The notes: generated from the sequence alone by a model not told the origin. Shown: positions 1-8,543, numbered from the stretch's first letter. The stretch is DNA of 64,000 bases from Burkholderiales bacterium (GCA_016000265.1 JAECRL010000001.1:372001-436000); one strand, 5' to 3'. Numbers and translations are program-made.

Positions 1-1
1 T

Positions 2-319
2 GGGGTGGGCAAGCGCCTGTTCGAGCGCGACAGCGAACGCTGGATCGACGTGGGCTGGTCGGAGGAGCCGAGCCGCCTGTTCGAGACGGTCATCCGGGTG
101 CTGGTGGCCAATGGCAAGGGCGTGCTGGCGCAGGTGGCGGCGTCCATCAGCAGCGCCGAGACCGACATCACCCACATCGAGATGGGCGATGAACGCCTGG
201 GCGAGACGGCCGAGCTCAAGCTCACCGTGGCCGTGCGCGACACCGATCACCTCGCCGAGGTGATGCGCATCCTGCGGCGCTGCCCGGTGGTCCTCAAGGT
301 GGACCGCGTCTGCCCTTGA
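2..319 (+). CDS. RelA/SpoT-type (p)ppGpp synthetase/hydrolase, C-terminal fragment (ACT domain)
   Basis: Only the last ~105 residues are in the window; the reading frame is open from the first bases, so the gene starts upstream. The visible part is an ACT domain: a beta-strand ending in ETVIRVLVANGKGVLAQVA, then SSAETDITHIEM, then a C-terminal LTVAVRDTDHLAEVMRILRR helix-strand unit. This is the regulatory C-terminus of long RelA/SpoT homologues, which sense starvation through the ribosome or acyl carrier protein and control (p)ppGpp synthesis or hydrolysis. Whether it is RelA or the bifunctional SpoT cannot be decided from this tail, although in Burkholderiales the greB neighbour usually goes with SpoT. 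The end is firm: TGA at 317-319. Confidence 0.85.
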   Translation, partial: GVGKRLFERDSERWIDVGWSEEPSRLFETVIRVLVANGKGVLAQVAASISSAETDITHIEMGDERLGETAELKLTVAVRDTDHLAEVMRILRRCPVVLKVDRVCP

Positions 320-326
320 TTCGCGC

Positions 327-890
327 TCAGTGCGCCGTCTCGGGCGCGGGGTAGCGCACCTCGATGACCTCCAGTCGCTCCAGGCCACCGGGGGTCATCA
401 ACTGGACTTCGTCGCCTTCGCGCGCCTTGATCAAGGCCCGCGCGATGGGGGACACCCAGCTCACTTCACCCTGTAATGCGTCGGCCTCGTCGATGCCCTT
501 GATGGTGATGGTGCGCGCCACGCCGGCCTGGTTTTCATAGGTCACGGTGGCACCGAAGAAGATCTGGTCCTTGCCGTGGTGCTGGCTGGGGTCGGCCACC
601 TCGGCGATGTCCAGTCGCTTGGTCAGGAAGCGGATGCGGCGGTCGATTTCGCGCAGGCGTTTCTTGCCGTAGAGGTAGTCGCCGTTTTCCGAGCGGTCGC
701 CGTTGGAGGCGGCCCAGTGCACGATCTCCACGATCTTGGGGCGTTCGATGTCGATCAGGTTGAACAACTCCGTGCGCAGGCGGTGGTAGCCCTGCGGCGT
801 CATGTAGTTGCGGCTGCCCGCGGGCAGCGGGGGCAGGGCGAGTTCGTCGTCCTCGTCGCCGGCGGGTTCCTGTGTGAAGGCCTTGCTCAT
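327..890 (-). CDS. greB: Transcription elongation factor GreB
   Basis: 187 residues from the ATG at 888-890. GreB rescues backtracked RNA polymerase by stimulating cleavage of the extruded 3' RNA end. After an acidic, poorly conserved first 25 residues comes the Gre coiled coil with the acidic tip: NGDRSENGDYLYGKKRLREI is very close to the GreB-type signature, followed by RRIRFLTKRLD. The C-terminal FKBP-like domain (from about residue 105: FFGATVTYENQAG) ends in RLEVIEVRY. An in-frame upstream ATG at 983 would add 31 basic residues with no GreB counterpart, so the inner ATG was chosen. A CACAAT box (899-904, minus strand) lies 8 nt before it. The gene converges on the RelA/SpoT fragment with a 7-nt gap. 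Confidence 0.92.
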   Translation of the reverse strand: MSKAFTQEPAGDEDDELALPPLPAGSRNYMTPQGYHRLRTELFNLIDIERPKIVEIVHWAASNGDRSENGDYLYGKKRLREIDRRIRFLTKRLDIAEVADPSQHHGKDQIFFGATVTYENQAGVARTITIKGIDEADALQGEVSWVSPIARALIKAREGDEVQLMTPGGLERLEVIEVRYPAPETAH

Positions 891-1056
891 GGGGGCCGAT
901 TGTGCCGAATCCGTCGCCCAGCGGCCAGCTGGCGGCCGTTTGCGCCACTTGTTCACGCGAGGGGGTGGTTTGCGCGCAATCAATCACCCCGACGGTGGCG
1001 AGAAATCGCAAAAATGAAACGACCGAACCCAAAACCCCGAACCGGAGTCGCTGACG

Positions 1057-1773
1057 ATGTCTCAAGTCATCCCCCTGGGCCCTGGGGCCCGCATGCTGAC
1101 CACCCGCGAGGCGGCGTTGCGCCTGGGGGTCTCGCTGAGGACGGTCCAACTGTGGGTTGAGGCCGACATCCTGCCGGCGGCCCGCACGCCTGGCGGCCAC
1201 CGTCGCATCCCCCACAACGCCGTCGAGGCGCTGGCGCTGAGCACCGGCCTGGGCGGGGAGCCGCAGGCGCGCTCCCACGTGGCCTTGCGTTCCCTGGCGT
1301 CTTCGTCGGCGCTGGATGCCCGAGATGCCCCCAGCCAGAAGGCCCGCCCACCCAGGGCTGAAGGGGCCGAAGGCGGCCGCGGCCTGCACCGGCTCGATGT
1401 GCTGCTGGTGGCCGACGACGACGACTGGCAGGCCCGCTGCACCGAGGCGCTGGCGCCGTTTTCGCCAGCCATCAGCCTGCGTTTCGCCGAGACAGGCTAC
1501 CTGGCCTTGCTGCAGATCGGCCAGCGCGCGCCCGACCTGCTCATCACCGACCTGGAGCTGCCGGGCATGGACGGGCTGGCGATGTTGCGCACGCTGGAGC
1601 GCTGTGAGTCGATCGCGGGCATCCGCGTGCTGGCCCTGAGCCACCTCGATGAGCGCGAGCTGGCCCGACGCGGGGGGCTGCCCGCTTGCGCCGAGTTGCT
1701 GCAGTTGCCCATTTCGCCCGAGGCGGTGGCGGCCCGGGTGGGGCGCTGGCTGTTGATGCAGCGCAGTTGCTGA
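1057..1773 (+). CDS. MerR-like HTH / response-regulator receiver fusion
   Basis: 238 residues. Residues 13-60 are a MerR/excisionase-type winged helix-turn-helix (TTREAALRLGVSLRTVQLWV, then ARTPGGHRRI), the DNA-reading part. After an Ala/Ser/Pro linker (61-110) residues 112-235 form a receiver domain: acidic DDDD at 120-123, probable phospho-acceptor Asp165 in LLITDLELPGMDG, and Ser195 at the switch Thr/Ser position. The invariant receiver Lys before Pro is Leu217 here (QLP), so normal phosphorylation signalling may be altered. HTH-first, receiver-last order is the reverse of classical response regulators. It is the first gene of a four-gene signalling cluster, 15 nt before the next. GGAG lies 10 nt before the ATG. 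Its target is unknown. Confidence 0.75.
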   Translation: MSQVIPLGPGARMLTTREAALRLGVSLRTVQLWVEADILPAARTPGGHRRIPHNAVEALALSTGLGGEPQARSHVALRSLASSSALDARDAPSQKARPPRAEGAEGGRGLHRLDVLLVADDDDWQARCTEALAPFSPAISLRFAETGYLALLQIGQRAPDLLITDLELPGMDGLAMLRTLERCESIAGIRVLALSHLDERELARRGGLPACAELLQLPISPEAVAARVGRWLLMQRSC

Positions 1774-1788
1774 CGAAAGGGGCTCACC

Positions 1789-2889
1789 ATGAACGACGCA
1801 TTTCGACAGTTGTTTGATCAGGTCAAGAGTGGCGTGATCTGGATGCAGCGAAACGGCGTCGTGAGGTACGCCAACAAGGCCGCGGTGCAGATGACGCCGG
1901 TGATGCTGGGGCAGGTGCTGATGGACCCGGTGGCCGAGCGCACCGTCAAAGCGGCCGGGCAGGACATGCTCAAGCTGCCATTCCAGTTCGAGCTGACGAC
2001 GCTGGAGACCTCGCCTGACACCATCCGCGCCGTGGTGATCGGCGCGCCCGTGGGCAGCGACCTGATGCTGGTGCTCAACAACGTGTCGGAGGAGCGCTGG
2101 TACTCGCAGGCGCTGGAAAACCTGATCGGCTACATCGAAGCCGAGATGGCCCACCCCATCGAGGCCCTGGCTCAGAAGCTGCCGCAGATCGCCCGGCTGG
2201 TGCAGGAGCAAGGGGCCACGGGCGAGCTCGCTGGCCTGGTCGAAGACGCCACCACCCTGTCGACCAAGCTGGGGAAGTTGCGCGACCTGGTGTCGGTGTT
2301 CGGCGAGAGCGCCATCCAGCGCGACGAGCGCATCTTGCTGCCGGAGTTGGTGCGCCAGGCCATCAACGAGGTCATGCCGGGGGCGCGTGCGCGCAACATC
2401 ACCCTGGCGCTCAGCGGGCTGGATGACAACCTGCCTGCGGTCTATGGCAGCGCCCATTGGTTGAGCAAGGCCATGTCGGAGTACCTGGAGCAGTCGATTC
2501 GCAGCGCACAGTCGGGTGGCCTGATCGAGGTGTCCATCCAGGCGGTGGGCACGCGGGTCATGGTGCGTGCGCGCAACCAGGGCCTGTTCGTCTCCAGTCA
2601 CGAGCGGCGCGGGGCGTTCGTGCCCTTCGGCGTGGGGGATTCGAGCCAGCCACCGGCCGGGCGCCGTGGCATCGGGCTGGCCTTGAGCCAGCGCATCCTG
2701 GAGCAGCACGGCGGCTCGGTGCGCATCGAAGACGACTTCGACGCCGTGGATTTCGTGCTGGAGATCCCGGCCGGGGCGCCCGCTTCGCAGGATGCCCAGC
2801 TCTCGGTGGAGCAGGCCCAGCGTTACGCCCGTGACATGTCCCAGCTGATGGCGCGCAGCATGAGCAAGCGCATCCAGCAGCCGGTTTGA
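1789..2889 (+). CDS. PAS/HATPase sensor protein with degenerate kinase motifs
   Basis: 366 residues, no transmembrane segment, so cytoplasmic. Residues 1-100 resemble a PAS domain (LFDQVKSGVIWMQRNGVVRYAN). Residues 104-175 are a helical dimerisation-like region with His122 in EMAHPIEALAQ, which aligns only loosely with an H-box. The ATPase-like domain (about 180-330) keeps a G2 box (GIGLALSQRILEQHGG, 294-309) but lacks the others: the N-box has Glu231/Gln235 where Asn is expected and the DxGxG box is RNQGLF (262-267). It is therefore probably a pseudokinase or signalling scaffold. It sits between the HTH-receiver gene and a CheY-like gene and presumably works with them. AAAGGGG precedes the ATG. 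Confidence 0.7.
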   Translation: MNDAFRQLFDQVKSGVIWMQRNGVVRYANKAAVQMTPVMLGQVLMDPVAERTVKAAGQDMLKLPFQFELTTLETSPDTIRAVVIGAPVGSDLMLVLNNVSEERWYSQALENLIGYIEAEMAHPIEALAQKLPQIARLVQEQGATGELAGLVEDATTLSTKLGKLRDLVSVFGESAIQRDERILLPELVRQAINEVMPGARARNITLALSGLDDNLPAVYGSAHWLSKAMSEYLEQSIRSAQSGGLIEVSIQAVGTRVMVRARNQGLFVSSHERRGAFVPFGVGDSSQPPAGRRGIGLALSQRILEQHGGSVRIEDDFDAVDFVLEIPAGAPASQDAQLSVEQAQRYARDMSQLMARSMSKRIQQPV

Positions 2890-2941
2890 GCCCCGCTCTC
2901 CGTCCCCTCAAGCGCCCCGCATGGCGCACCCGGAGCACACC

Positions 2942-3319
2942 ATGCCCCACCGCATCCTCATCGTTGAAGACCAGCCCGACATCTGCAAGCTCATCCGCAT
3001 GACCCTGGAGTTCGGGGACTTCGAGATCCACGAGGCGCACGATGGCGAGAGCGGCCTCAACATGGCCCGCGCCATCAAGCCCACGGTGATGCTGCTCGAC
3101 GTCATGATGCCCGGCTTGCTGGACGGCTACCAGGTGTGCGCGCGCATCAAACAAGACCCGGAGCTCAGGCAGATCCAGGTCGTCATGCTGACGGCCCGCG
3201 GGCAAGCCACGGACCTCGCGGCGGGGCAGGCCGCGGGCGCCGACGCCTACCTGGTCAAGCCCTTCAGCCCCTTGGAATTGATCGACCGCGTCGAGGCGAT
3301 GGCGGGCTCGGCGGCCTGA
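2942..3319 (+). CDS. Single-domain response regulator (CheY-like)
   Basis: 125 residues, a stand-alone receiver with a full active site: Asp10 (ILIVED), phospho-acceptor Asp53 (MLLDVMMPG), Thr84 (VMLTAR) and Lys106 (YLVKPFSP). There is no output domain, so it acts by protein-protein contact or as a phosphate shuttle. The start at 2942 has GGAG about 8 nt upstream; an in-frame ATG at 2921 lacks a ribosome site and would add seven residues. It lies between the degenerate kinase and the large histidine kinase, which is the obvious phosphodonor candidate. Confidence 0.85.
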   Translation: MPHRILIVEDQPDICKLIRMTLEFGDFEIHEAHDGESGLNMARAIKPTVMLLDVMMPGLLDGYQVCARIKQDPELRQIQVVMLTARGQATDLAAGQAAGADAYLVKPFSPLELIDRVEAMAGSAA

Positions 3320-3368
3320 CGCACGCTGGGGCGCCAGCCGAGCACGCGGCCCACGCACAGGAGCAAGC

Positions 3369-6119
3369 ATGAACGAGCACCCGGTCAATGAAGCCCTGCC
3401 GGAGCCCGTGCTCAAGGCCCTGACGGTGCTGGAACGCTGGACGGGGCGCATGCCCCTGGCGCATGCCGTCACGGCGATCACGGTGACGGGCCTGGTCCTG
3501 ACGACGCTCGTGGTCAGCGCGGTGGCCTGGGGGGAGCGGCACCGACAGCACAGCGAGTTCGAGTCCCTGGTCAACCGCTACCAGATGGTGGCTCAGGCCC
3601 GACTGGATCACCACCAGGCTTTGCTGGATCAGGTCGGCCATTGGGCGAGCGAGCAGGCCCGGCTCTCCGGCACCCAAAGCGGCACGTGGTCGGCCGCGGG
3701 CGTCACCGTCCTGCGCCCGCAGGACCTCGACGCCGACATGCTGTCGGCTCGACTGGACCTCGACGACGCGCGATCAGGTGCCCTCGTCGACTGCCTCAAA
3801 CAAGCCCCCGCTGGGCGGGTGCGCGTGCTGTGCGCCCTGCCCCCCGCGCCCGAGCAGGAGCGCGGCTGGCTGATGGCGGTTCGGGTGGCCCCTCCCGGCC
3901 AAGGGTGGGTGATGGCGCCGTTCTGGGCCCGCCAGCTGCTCGATGTCGAGGCCTCGGACCTGGCCTTGCGACTGCAGGCCTCACTCGACGACGCCCCGGC
4001 CACCGCCCGCCCCGACGCCGTGGACGGCCTCGCCAGCACGGTGACCCTGCACGTCGCGTCCGATGCCCTGCGGCTGCGGGTGCACGCCGAGGTGACGCCC
4101 CTGTCCTGGCGGGAGCGCGTCTCGCGCCAGGCGGGCATCGGCGTGGCCGCGCTGGCGGGGCTGCTGTTCACGCTGGCGGCGCTGCACCTCTACCTGATGC
4201 TGATCTCCACCCGGCGGCGCGCCCGAGAGATGTCGCGCGACATGGGCCTGGCCCTGCATCGCACCCAGACGCGCAACCAGGCCGTCATGGACACCGCCCC
4301 GGACGCCATCCTCATGGTCGATGGCGAGGGCCGGGTGCGCTGGTGCAACCAGGCCACGACCAGCATCTTCGGGCTGACCAGCGACGACCTGCTGGGGCGG
4401 CAGCTCGGCACGGTGCTGCCTTCCCTGGGCGAGGGCGGCATGCACGACTGGTTCGCCACCTGCGGCTTCTCCAACCGCGTGATCGGATACGAGGCAACGG
4501 GCCTGCGCAACGAGGGGGTGTCCTTCCCCGTCGCCGTCTCGGCCAGCCGGGCGGAGGTCGAGGGCGAGCTCATCCAGACCTTCATCGTGCGCGACACCAC
4601 CGACGCCAAGTGGGCCGAGCAGGAGCTGTTGCTGCGGGATCGGGCGCTGGCGTCGTCGGCCGATGGCGTGGTCATCGTCTCCATGACCCTGCCCAATCAG
4701 CCGATGATCTACGTGAACCACGCCTTCGAACACATCACCGGCTACGAAGGGCACGAGCTGCTGGGGGTGAACTGCCGCGTCTTCCAGCGCGACGACCAGC
4801 AGCAGCCCGGCATCGCCGTGATGAGGGACGCCATCCGCGAAGGACGCAGCTGCCAGGTCGTCTTGCGCAACTACCGAAAAGACGGCACCTTGTTCTACAA
4901 CGACCTGGCCATCTCCCCGGTGCTCGGCGTCGACGGCAACTTGACGCACTTCGTGGGTGTGGCCACCGACATCACCGATCGCATCGCCGCCGAACAGGTG
5001 CTGCAGTTGCGCACGGAGCGGCTCAATGCGGTGTTCGACCTCAGCCCCGATGGCTTCGTGGTGCTGGACAAGCGCGGCGAGGTCAGCATCGTCAACCCGG
5101 CGTTCGAGCGCATGACCGGGCTGCTGGCGGCGGACCTGGTCGGGCAGTCCCAGTCGGCGCTCGAAGAGCACCTGATGGAGCGCTGCAAGTCGCGCGAGGT
5201 CGACGAGCAGGACCCCGCGGCGGGGGCGTCGGCTGCCAGGGAACTGCTGCACATGCACACCCCCAGCGTGCGCACCCTGCTGCGGCGTGTGCGACACGGT
5301 GGCCAGGACAACGAGACGGTCATGTACTTCCGCGACATCACCCACGAGCAGGAGGTGGACCGCATGAAGAGCGAGTTCCTGGCCATGGCGGCACACGAGT
5401 TGCGCACGCCCATGGTCAGCATCTTCGGCTTCACCGAGTTGCTGCTCAAGCGCAGCTTCACGGACGAGCGCCGCAACGACATGCTCTCGACCATCCACCG
5501 CCAGGCCTCGGTGCTGATCAACCTGGTCAACGAACTGCTGGACCTGGCCCGCATCGAGTCCCGGCGCGGCAAGGACTTCAAGCGCGAGCGCCAGCTGCTT
5601 CAGCCCCTGATCGAGAACACGGTGGCGGGCCTGCTGATGCACAACGACCCACGCAAGGTGGACGTGAGCCTGCCGAGTGAGCGCATCGTGGTGGACGTGG
5701 ACAAGGAGAAGCTGTCGCTGGCGCTGACCAACGTGCTGTCCAACGCCCACAAGTACTCGCCTCAGGGCGGCGACATCGGCCTGGACCTGGTCTGGCGAGA
5801 CCGCGACGGGCGAACGGAGTGCGGCATCCGCGTGACCGATCAGGGGCAGGGCATGACGCCGGAGCAGCAGGCCAAGGTGTTCGACCGGTTTTTTCGCGCC
5901 GACACCTCGGGCAACATCCCGGGCACGGGCTTGGGCATGACCATCGTCAAGGAGATCATCGAGCTGCACGGTGGGCAGGTGGGCATCAGCAGCGAGTGGG
6001 GCGTGGGCACGACGGTCATCCTGTGGATCCCGGCCATCGAGGCCACCGCCGACCCGGCCAGCGCCCCGGTCCCTTCAGCCGATCCGGACACCGTGACCCA
6101 GGCCGCTGCGGTCACCTGA
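3369..6119 (+). CDS. Membrane histidine kinase with three PAS domains
   Basis: 916 residues. Two hydrophobic segments (about 35-57 and 252-280) bracket a periplasmic sensor of about 195 residues with no recognisable fold. Then come PAS domains: about 305-420 (TAPDAILMVDGEGRVRWCN), 425-545 (ADGVVIVSMTLPNQPMIYVN, with a PAC segment KDGTLFYNDLAISPV), and 550-660 (FDLSPDGFVVLDKRGEVSIV). The kinase core is canonical: His676 in AAHELRTPMVSIFGF, N-box NVLSNAHKYSPQGG, G1 DQGQGM and G2 GTGLGMTIVKEIIELHGG. It should autophosphorylate and pass phosphate to the CheY-like protein just upstream, possibly to the HTH-receiver too. AGGAG lies 6 nt before the ATG. The signal is unknown. Confidence 0.88.
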   Translation: MNEHPVNEALPEPVLKALTVLERWTGRMPLAHAVTAITVTGLVLTTLVVSAVAWGERHRQHSEFESLVNRYQMVAQARLDHHQALLDQVGHWASEQARLSGTQSGTWSAAGVTVLRPQDLDADMLSARLDLDDARSGALVDCLKQAPAGRVRVLCALPPAPEQERGWLMAVRVAPPGQGWVMAPFWARQLLDVEASDLALRLQASLDDAPATARPDAVDGLASTVTLHVASDALRLRVHAEVTPLSWRERVSRQAGIGVAALAGLLFTLAALHLYLMLISTRRRAREMSRDMGLALHRTQTRNQAVMDTAPDAILMVDGEGRVRWCNQATTSIFGLTSDDLLGRQLGTVLPSLGEGGMHDWFATCGFSNRVIGYEATGLRNEGVSFPVAVSASRAEVEGELIQTFIVRDTTDAKWAEQELLLRDRALASSADGVVIVSMTLPNQPMIYVNHAFEHITGYEGHELLGVNCRVFQRDDQQQPGIAVMRDAIREGRSCQVVLRNYRKDGTLFYNDLAISPVLGVDGNLTHFVGVATDITDRIAAEQVLQLRTERLNAVFDLSPDGFVVLDKRGEVSIVNPAFERMTGLLAADLVGQSQSALEEHLMERCKSREVDEQDPAAGASAARELLHMHTPSVRTLLRRVRHGGQDNETVMYFRDITHEQEVDRMKSEFLAMAAHELRTPMVSIFGFTELLLKRSFTDERRNDMLSTIHRQASVLINLVNELLDLARIESRRGKDFKRERQLLQPLIENTVAGLLMHNDPRKVDVSLPSERIVVDVDKEKLSLALTNVLSNAHKYSPQGGDIGLDLVWRDRDGRTECGIRVTDQGQGMTPEQQAKVFDRFFRADTSGNIPGTGLGMTIVKEIIELHGGQVGISSEWGVGTTVILWIPAIEATADPASAPVPSADPDTVTQAAAVT

Positions 6120-6140
6120 GGTCACCTGAGGCCACCTGAA
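6111..6140 (+). repeat. Three tandem 10-bp units at the kinase stop codon
   Basis: GTCACCTGAG, GTCACCTGAG and GCCACCTGAA follow each other directly. The kinase gene ends within the first unit (TGA 6117-6119). The first two copies are identical and the third differs at two bases. It is probably replication slippage with no coding effect. Confidence 0.8.
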
Positions 6141-6181
6141 GATGCCTCGGAGTGCCTGAGTCGCGTTGAACGCCCCCCGGA

Positions 6182-7000
6182 ATGGAGGGGGCAAGGGCGT
6201 CAACCGGGCGCACCCCGACTGACAGCGGCCCGACCTTGCCCCAAGATGGCATCGCCTGTTCGGATGAAGTGGGGTGCGCAGGCCGCCCCGAGTTGGAGCT
6301 GGATGTGAGTGCGGTGCTGGCCGCGCGCCCGATTCCCTGGGTGCGCTGGATGATGCTGGGTTTGTATGGCGTGGTGCTGGCGGGCCTGATGTTCGCGTGG
6401 CAGGACCCGCAGTGGCAGCGTCACCTGGCGCCGGAGGCCCTCAGCCAGCATGGCCAGGTTCTGCTGGCCCAGCCCTTCGGGCCGCTGGCCGTGATCGGCG
6501 GCTACATCGTGATGGTGTTGATGGCGGTGCCGGTGCTGGCGCTCATCACGGTCGGCACCCTGGTGTTCGGCCCCTGGCCGGGCATGGCGTATTCGCTGCT
6601 GGGCATGGTCGCCGGGGCCACCGTGGCGTATGGCTTTGGGCGCTTCACGGGGGCGCAGGGCATGGACCGGCTCACGCAAGGTCGCCTGAGCCTGTTGAGC
6701 GAACACGTTCAGCAGCGCGGCATGTTGACGATGGCGTTGGTGCGCTTCATGCCGGTGGCGCCGTTCATGGTGGTCAACCTGGCGGCGGGGGCCCTGCGCG
6801 TGCGCTTGCGCGACTACGTGCTGGGCTCGTTCCTGGGCTTGCTGCCCGGCACGGTGGTGATTTCCTTGTTCCTGGAGCGCCTGCGCGAGGCCTGGCGCAA
6901 CCCGGACGCCGGCACCTACGCGGTGGCCGCGGTCTGGGCGGTGGTGACGTTGCTGGCCCTGTGGTGGCTCAAGCGGCATTTCATGCGCAAGCCGCGTTGA
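6182..7000 (+). CDS. TVP38/TMEM64 (SNARE-associated Golgi-like, DedA superfamily) membrane protein
   Basis: Up to 272 residues with about five hydrophobic segments. The core motif GTLVFGPWPGMAYSLLGMVAGATVAYGFGRFTGA (split by position: 128-161) and the later VRFMPVAPFMVVNLAAGA, then FLGLLPGTVVISLF, identify the VTT/TVP38 family, thought to act in lipid or undecaprenyl-phosphate transport across the inner membrane. The first ~41 residues are Pro/Thr-rich and not conserved-looking; a GTG at 6305 with GGAG 6-7 nt upstream is an equally good or better start (231 residues). It is monocistronic and followed by a bidirectional terminator. The substrate is unknown. Confidence 0.8.
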   Translation: MEGARASTGRTPTDSGPTLPQDGIACSDEVGCAGRPELELDVSAVLAARPIPWVRWMMLGLYGVVLAGLMFAWQDPQWQRHLAPEALSQHGQVLLAQPFGPLAVIGGYIVMVLMAVPVLALITVGTLVFGPWPGMAYSLLGMVAGATVAYGFGRFTGAQGMDRLTQGRLSLLSEHVQQRGMLTMALVRFMPVAPFMVVNLAAGALRVRLRDYVLGSFLGLLPGTVVISLFLERLREAWRNPDAGTYAVAAVWAVVTLLALWWLKRHFMRKPR

Positions 7001-7035
7001 GCGGGGGCGCTGGAGCACCGCGAGAGGCGGGCAAG

Positions 7036-7071
7036 AAAAAACCCACAGGCCGTGAGACCTGTGGGTTTTTT
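7036..7071. terminator. Bidirectional rho-independent terminator between TVP38 gene and tRNA-Arg
   Basis: A 9-bp perfect stem (ACCCACAGG 7041-7049 with CCTGTGGGT 7058-7066) has an 8-nt loop. It is flanked by AAAAAA on the left and TTTTTT on the right, so it can end plus-strand transcripts of the membrane-protein gene and minus-strand transcripts of the tRNA. Confidence 0.9.
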
Positions 7072-7073
7072 GT

Positions 7074-7150
7074 TGGTGCGGCTGGCAGGATTCGAACCCA
7101 CGACCCCTTGGTTCGTAGCCAAGTACTCTATCCAACTGAGCTACAGCCGC
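7074..7150 (-). tRNA. tRNA-Arg (anticodon ACG)
   Basis: Read on the minus strand, the 7-bp acceptor stem GCGGCTG/CAGCCGC, D-arm AGCTCAGTTGGATAGAGT, anticodon arm TTGG-CTACGAA-CCAA and T-arm with GGTTCGAATCC form a complete cloverleaf. The anticodon loop gives ACG, which after A-to-I editing reads CGU/CGC/CGA arginine codons. Discriminator base A (7077) is followed by an encoded CCA (7074-7076). A promoter lies upstream and a terminator immediately downstream, so it is a single-gene unit. Confidence 0.97.
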
Positions 7151-7164
7151 TGCGAGAGAACGAA

Positions 7165-7194
7165 AGTATAGCAGGTTTTTCCGTCCCGTCTCAA
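7165..7194 (-). promoter_or_regulatory. Sigma-70-type promoter of tRNA-Arg
   Basis: On the minus strand TTGAGA (7189-7194), 18-bp spacer, TATACT (7165-7170). The predicted start lies about 6-8 nt before the mature tRNA 5' end region at 7150-7158. Confidence 0.7.
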
Positions 7195-7260
7195 GGATCT
7201 GTTTGTGGCACGGGGGTGACAGTGTGGCGTGAGCGCCCGATCGGGCCCGATGCCGCTCGC

Positions 7261-8529
7261 TCAGCCCCGCGTGGGTTGGCCTTCTTCGAGCAGCGCGGCC
7301 AGGCGGAAGAAGCGCGCGGCCTCGTCCTGGCGTTGTTCCTGTTCGGCCATCTGGCCCAGGCGGGCCCAGGCCAGGCGGCGGCCCTGGGCGTCGAGGTCCA
7401 GGTCGTTGGCGGCCGACAGCAGCATGCCGCGGGCCTTGCCCCACAGCTTGCGTTCGGCCAGCGCCAGGCCCAAGGTCAAGGCGAGGTGCGGGTTGCGCAA
7501 GGCGGCCTGGGTGCTGGCGTCCAGGCGCGGCAGCCAGTCGGCATCCAGCCCGTCCAGCGCGTGGCGCAGGGCGTCGGCCAGGGCGCTGGCGTGCTCCACC
7601 GTGAGCTTGCTGATCTGATCCCACAGGGGCGCCAGCCACAGGCGAGCCTCATGGGGCGCGCCCAGCAGGGCCATGCGGCGGGCGGCTTGCGCCACGAGCA
7701 GCGGGTCGCGCCGGTCGCTGCTGTCCAGGCTTTGCCACAGGGTGCGCAGCTGGTCGGCGTCGCGGGCGGCGCTGAGGGCTTCGGTGGCGAGCGAGCGCAG
7801 CAGGCCTTCGGCGGCGCCGGCGGTGAAGCCCTGGTGCTTGGCCAGCAGACGGGCCGTGCGCAGGGCCTCCATGGGCTGGCGGGCCAGGCGGGTGGCTTGC
7901 AGCTTCAGGCGCAGGGCCTGGGTGCGGCGGGCCACGCCGGGGGCCAGCTCGGCCAGGTCGCGCAGGGCACGGGGGGCGTCGTGGTCTTCCAGGGCGCACT
8001 CGGCGGCCAGCAGGCGTGCGCCTTCTTCTGTGGGGCGCGGCTTGCGCGTGAGCTGGGCGAGTTCGAGCGCTCGCTGCAGGTGCTCGTCGCGGCGCTTGCG
8101 GTCTTGCAGGCGGTGCAGGCCGCCGGCCGACAGCAGGTGGGCCAGGGCGGTGAACTCGGCGTCGAGGGCGAGCTCGGGCGTGTCGGCCTGGATGGCGATG
8201 GCGCGCTGGCAGGCCTTGTGGGCGCGCGTGTAGCGGCCGGCCATGTACAGGGCCAGGCCCTCTCGCAGGGCGGCTTGAGCCAGGCGGTCGCGCTGTGCCA
8301 CGCGCCAGCGGCGGGCGCGCTCGGGCAGGTTCAGCAGCCCGTCGAGGCCGCGCACCAGGGAGTACACGGCCAGGATGATGACCAGCAGCCCGAGCAGGAA
8401 GAGGTTGAGAGAGAAGTCAACCCGCCAGCCCATCCAGAAGAGGGTGACCAGGCCGTCGTTGCCACCCAGCGCGGTCGCGCCGACGACGGCCGCCACGGCG
8501 AGCAACAGGATCCAGACGATGCCGTGCAC
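7261..8529 (-). CDS. hemY: HemY, haem-biosynthesis-associated TPR membrane protein
   Basis: 422 residues from a GTG at 8527-8529. Two N-terminal membrane helices (about 4-22 and 40-60) are joined by the HemY_N motif (LFWMGWRVDFSLNLFLLGLL), followed by TPR-like helical repeats to the end. This is the proteobacterial inner-membrane HemY encoded at the end of hem operons, unrelated to the Gram-positive protoporphyrinogen oxidase of the same name; its exact biochemical role in haem synthesis is unsettled. It is the last gene of hemC-hemD-hemX-hemY, 14 nt after hemX. Confidence 0.9.
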   Translation of the reverse strand: MHGIVWILLLAVAAVVGATALGGNDGLVTLFWMGWRVDFSLNLFLLGLLVIILAVYSLVRGLDGLLNLPERARRWRVAQRDRLAQAALREGLALYMAGRYTRAHKACQRAIAIQADTPELALDAEFTALAHLLSAGGLHRLQDRKRRDEHLQRALELAQLTRKPRPTEEGARLLAAECALEDHDAPRALRDLAELAPGVARRTQALRLKLQATRLARQPMEALRTARLLAKHQGFTAGAAEGLLRSLATEALSAARDADQLRTLWQSLDSSDRRDPLLVAQAARRMALLGAPHEARLWLAPLWDQISKLTVEHASALADALRHALDGLDADWLPRLDASTQAALRNPHLALTLGLALAERKLWGKARGMLLSAANDLDLDAQGRRLAWARLGQMAEQEQRQDEAARFFRLAALLEEGQPTRG

Positions 8530-8543
8530 GCTCGGGCCTCCGT

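Noticed and set aside
535..2709. Long open frame (724 codons) on the minus strand
   Set aside because: It is antisense to greB, the HTH-receiver and sensor genes; its residues are Gln/His/Arg-rich as expected of a shadow frame in G+C-rich DNA.
3981..5969. Long minus-strand open frame under the PAS histidine kinase
   Set aside because: Shadow of the kinase gene; composition is that of an antisense frame and no motif is visible.
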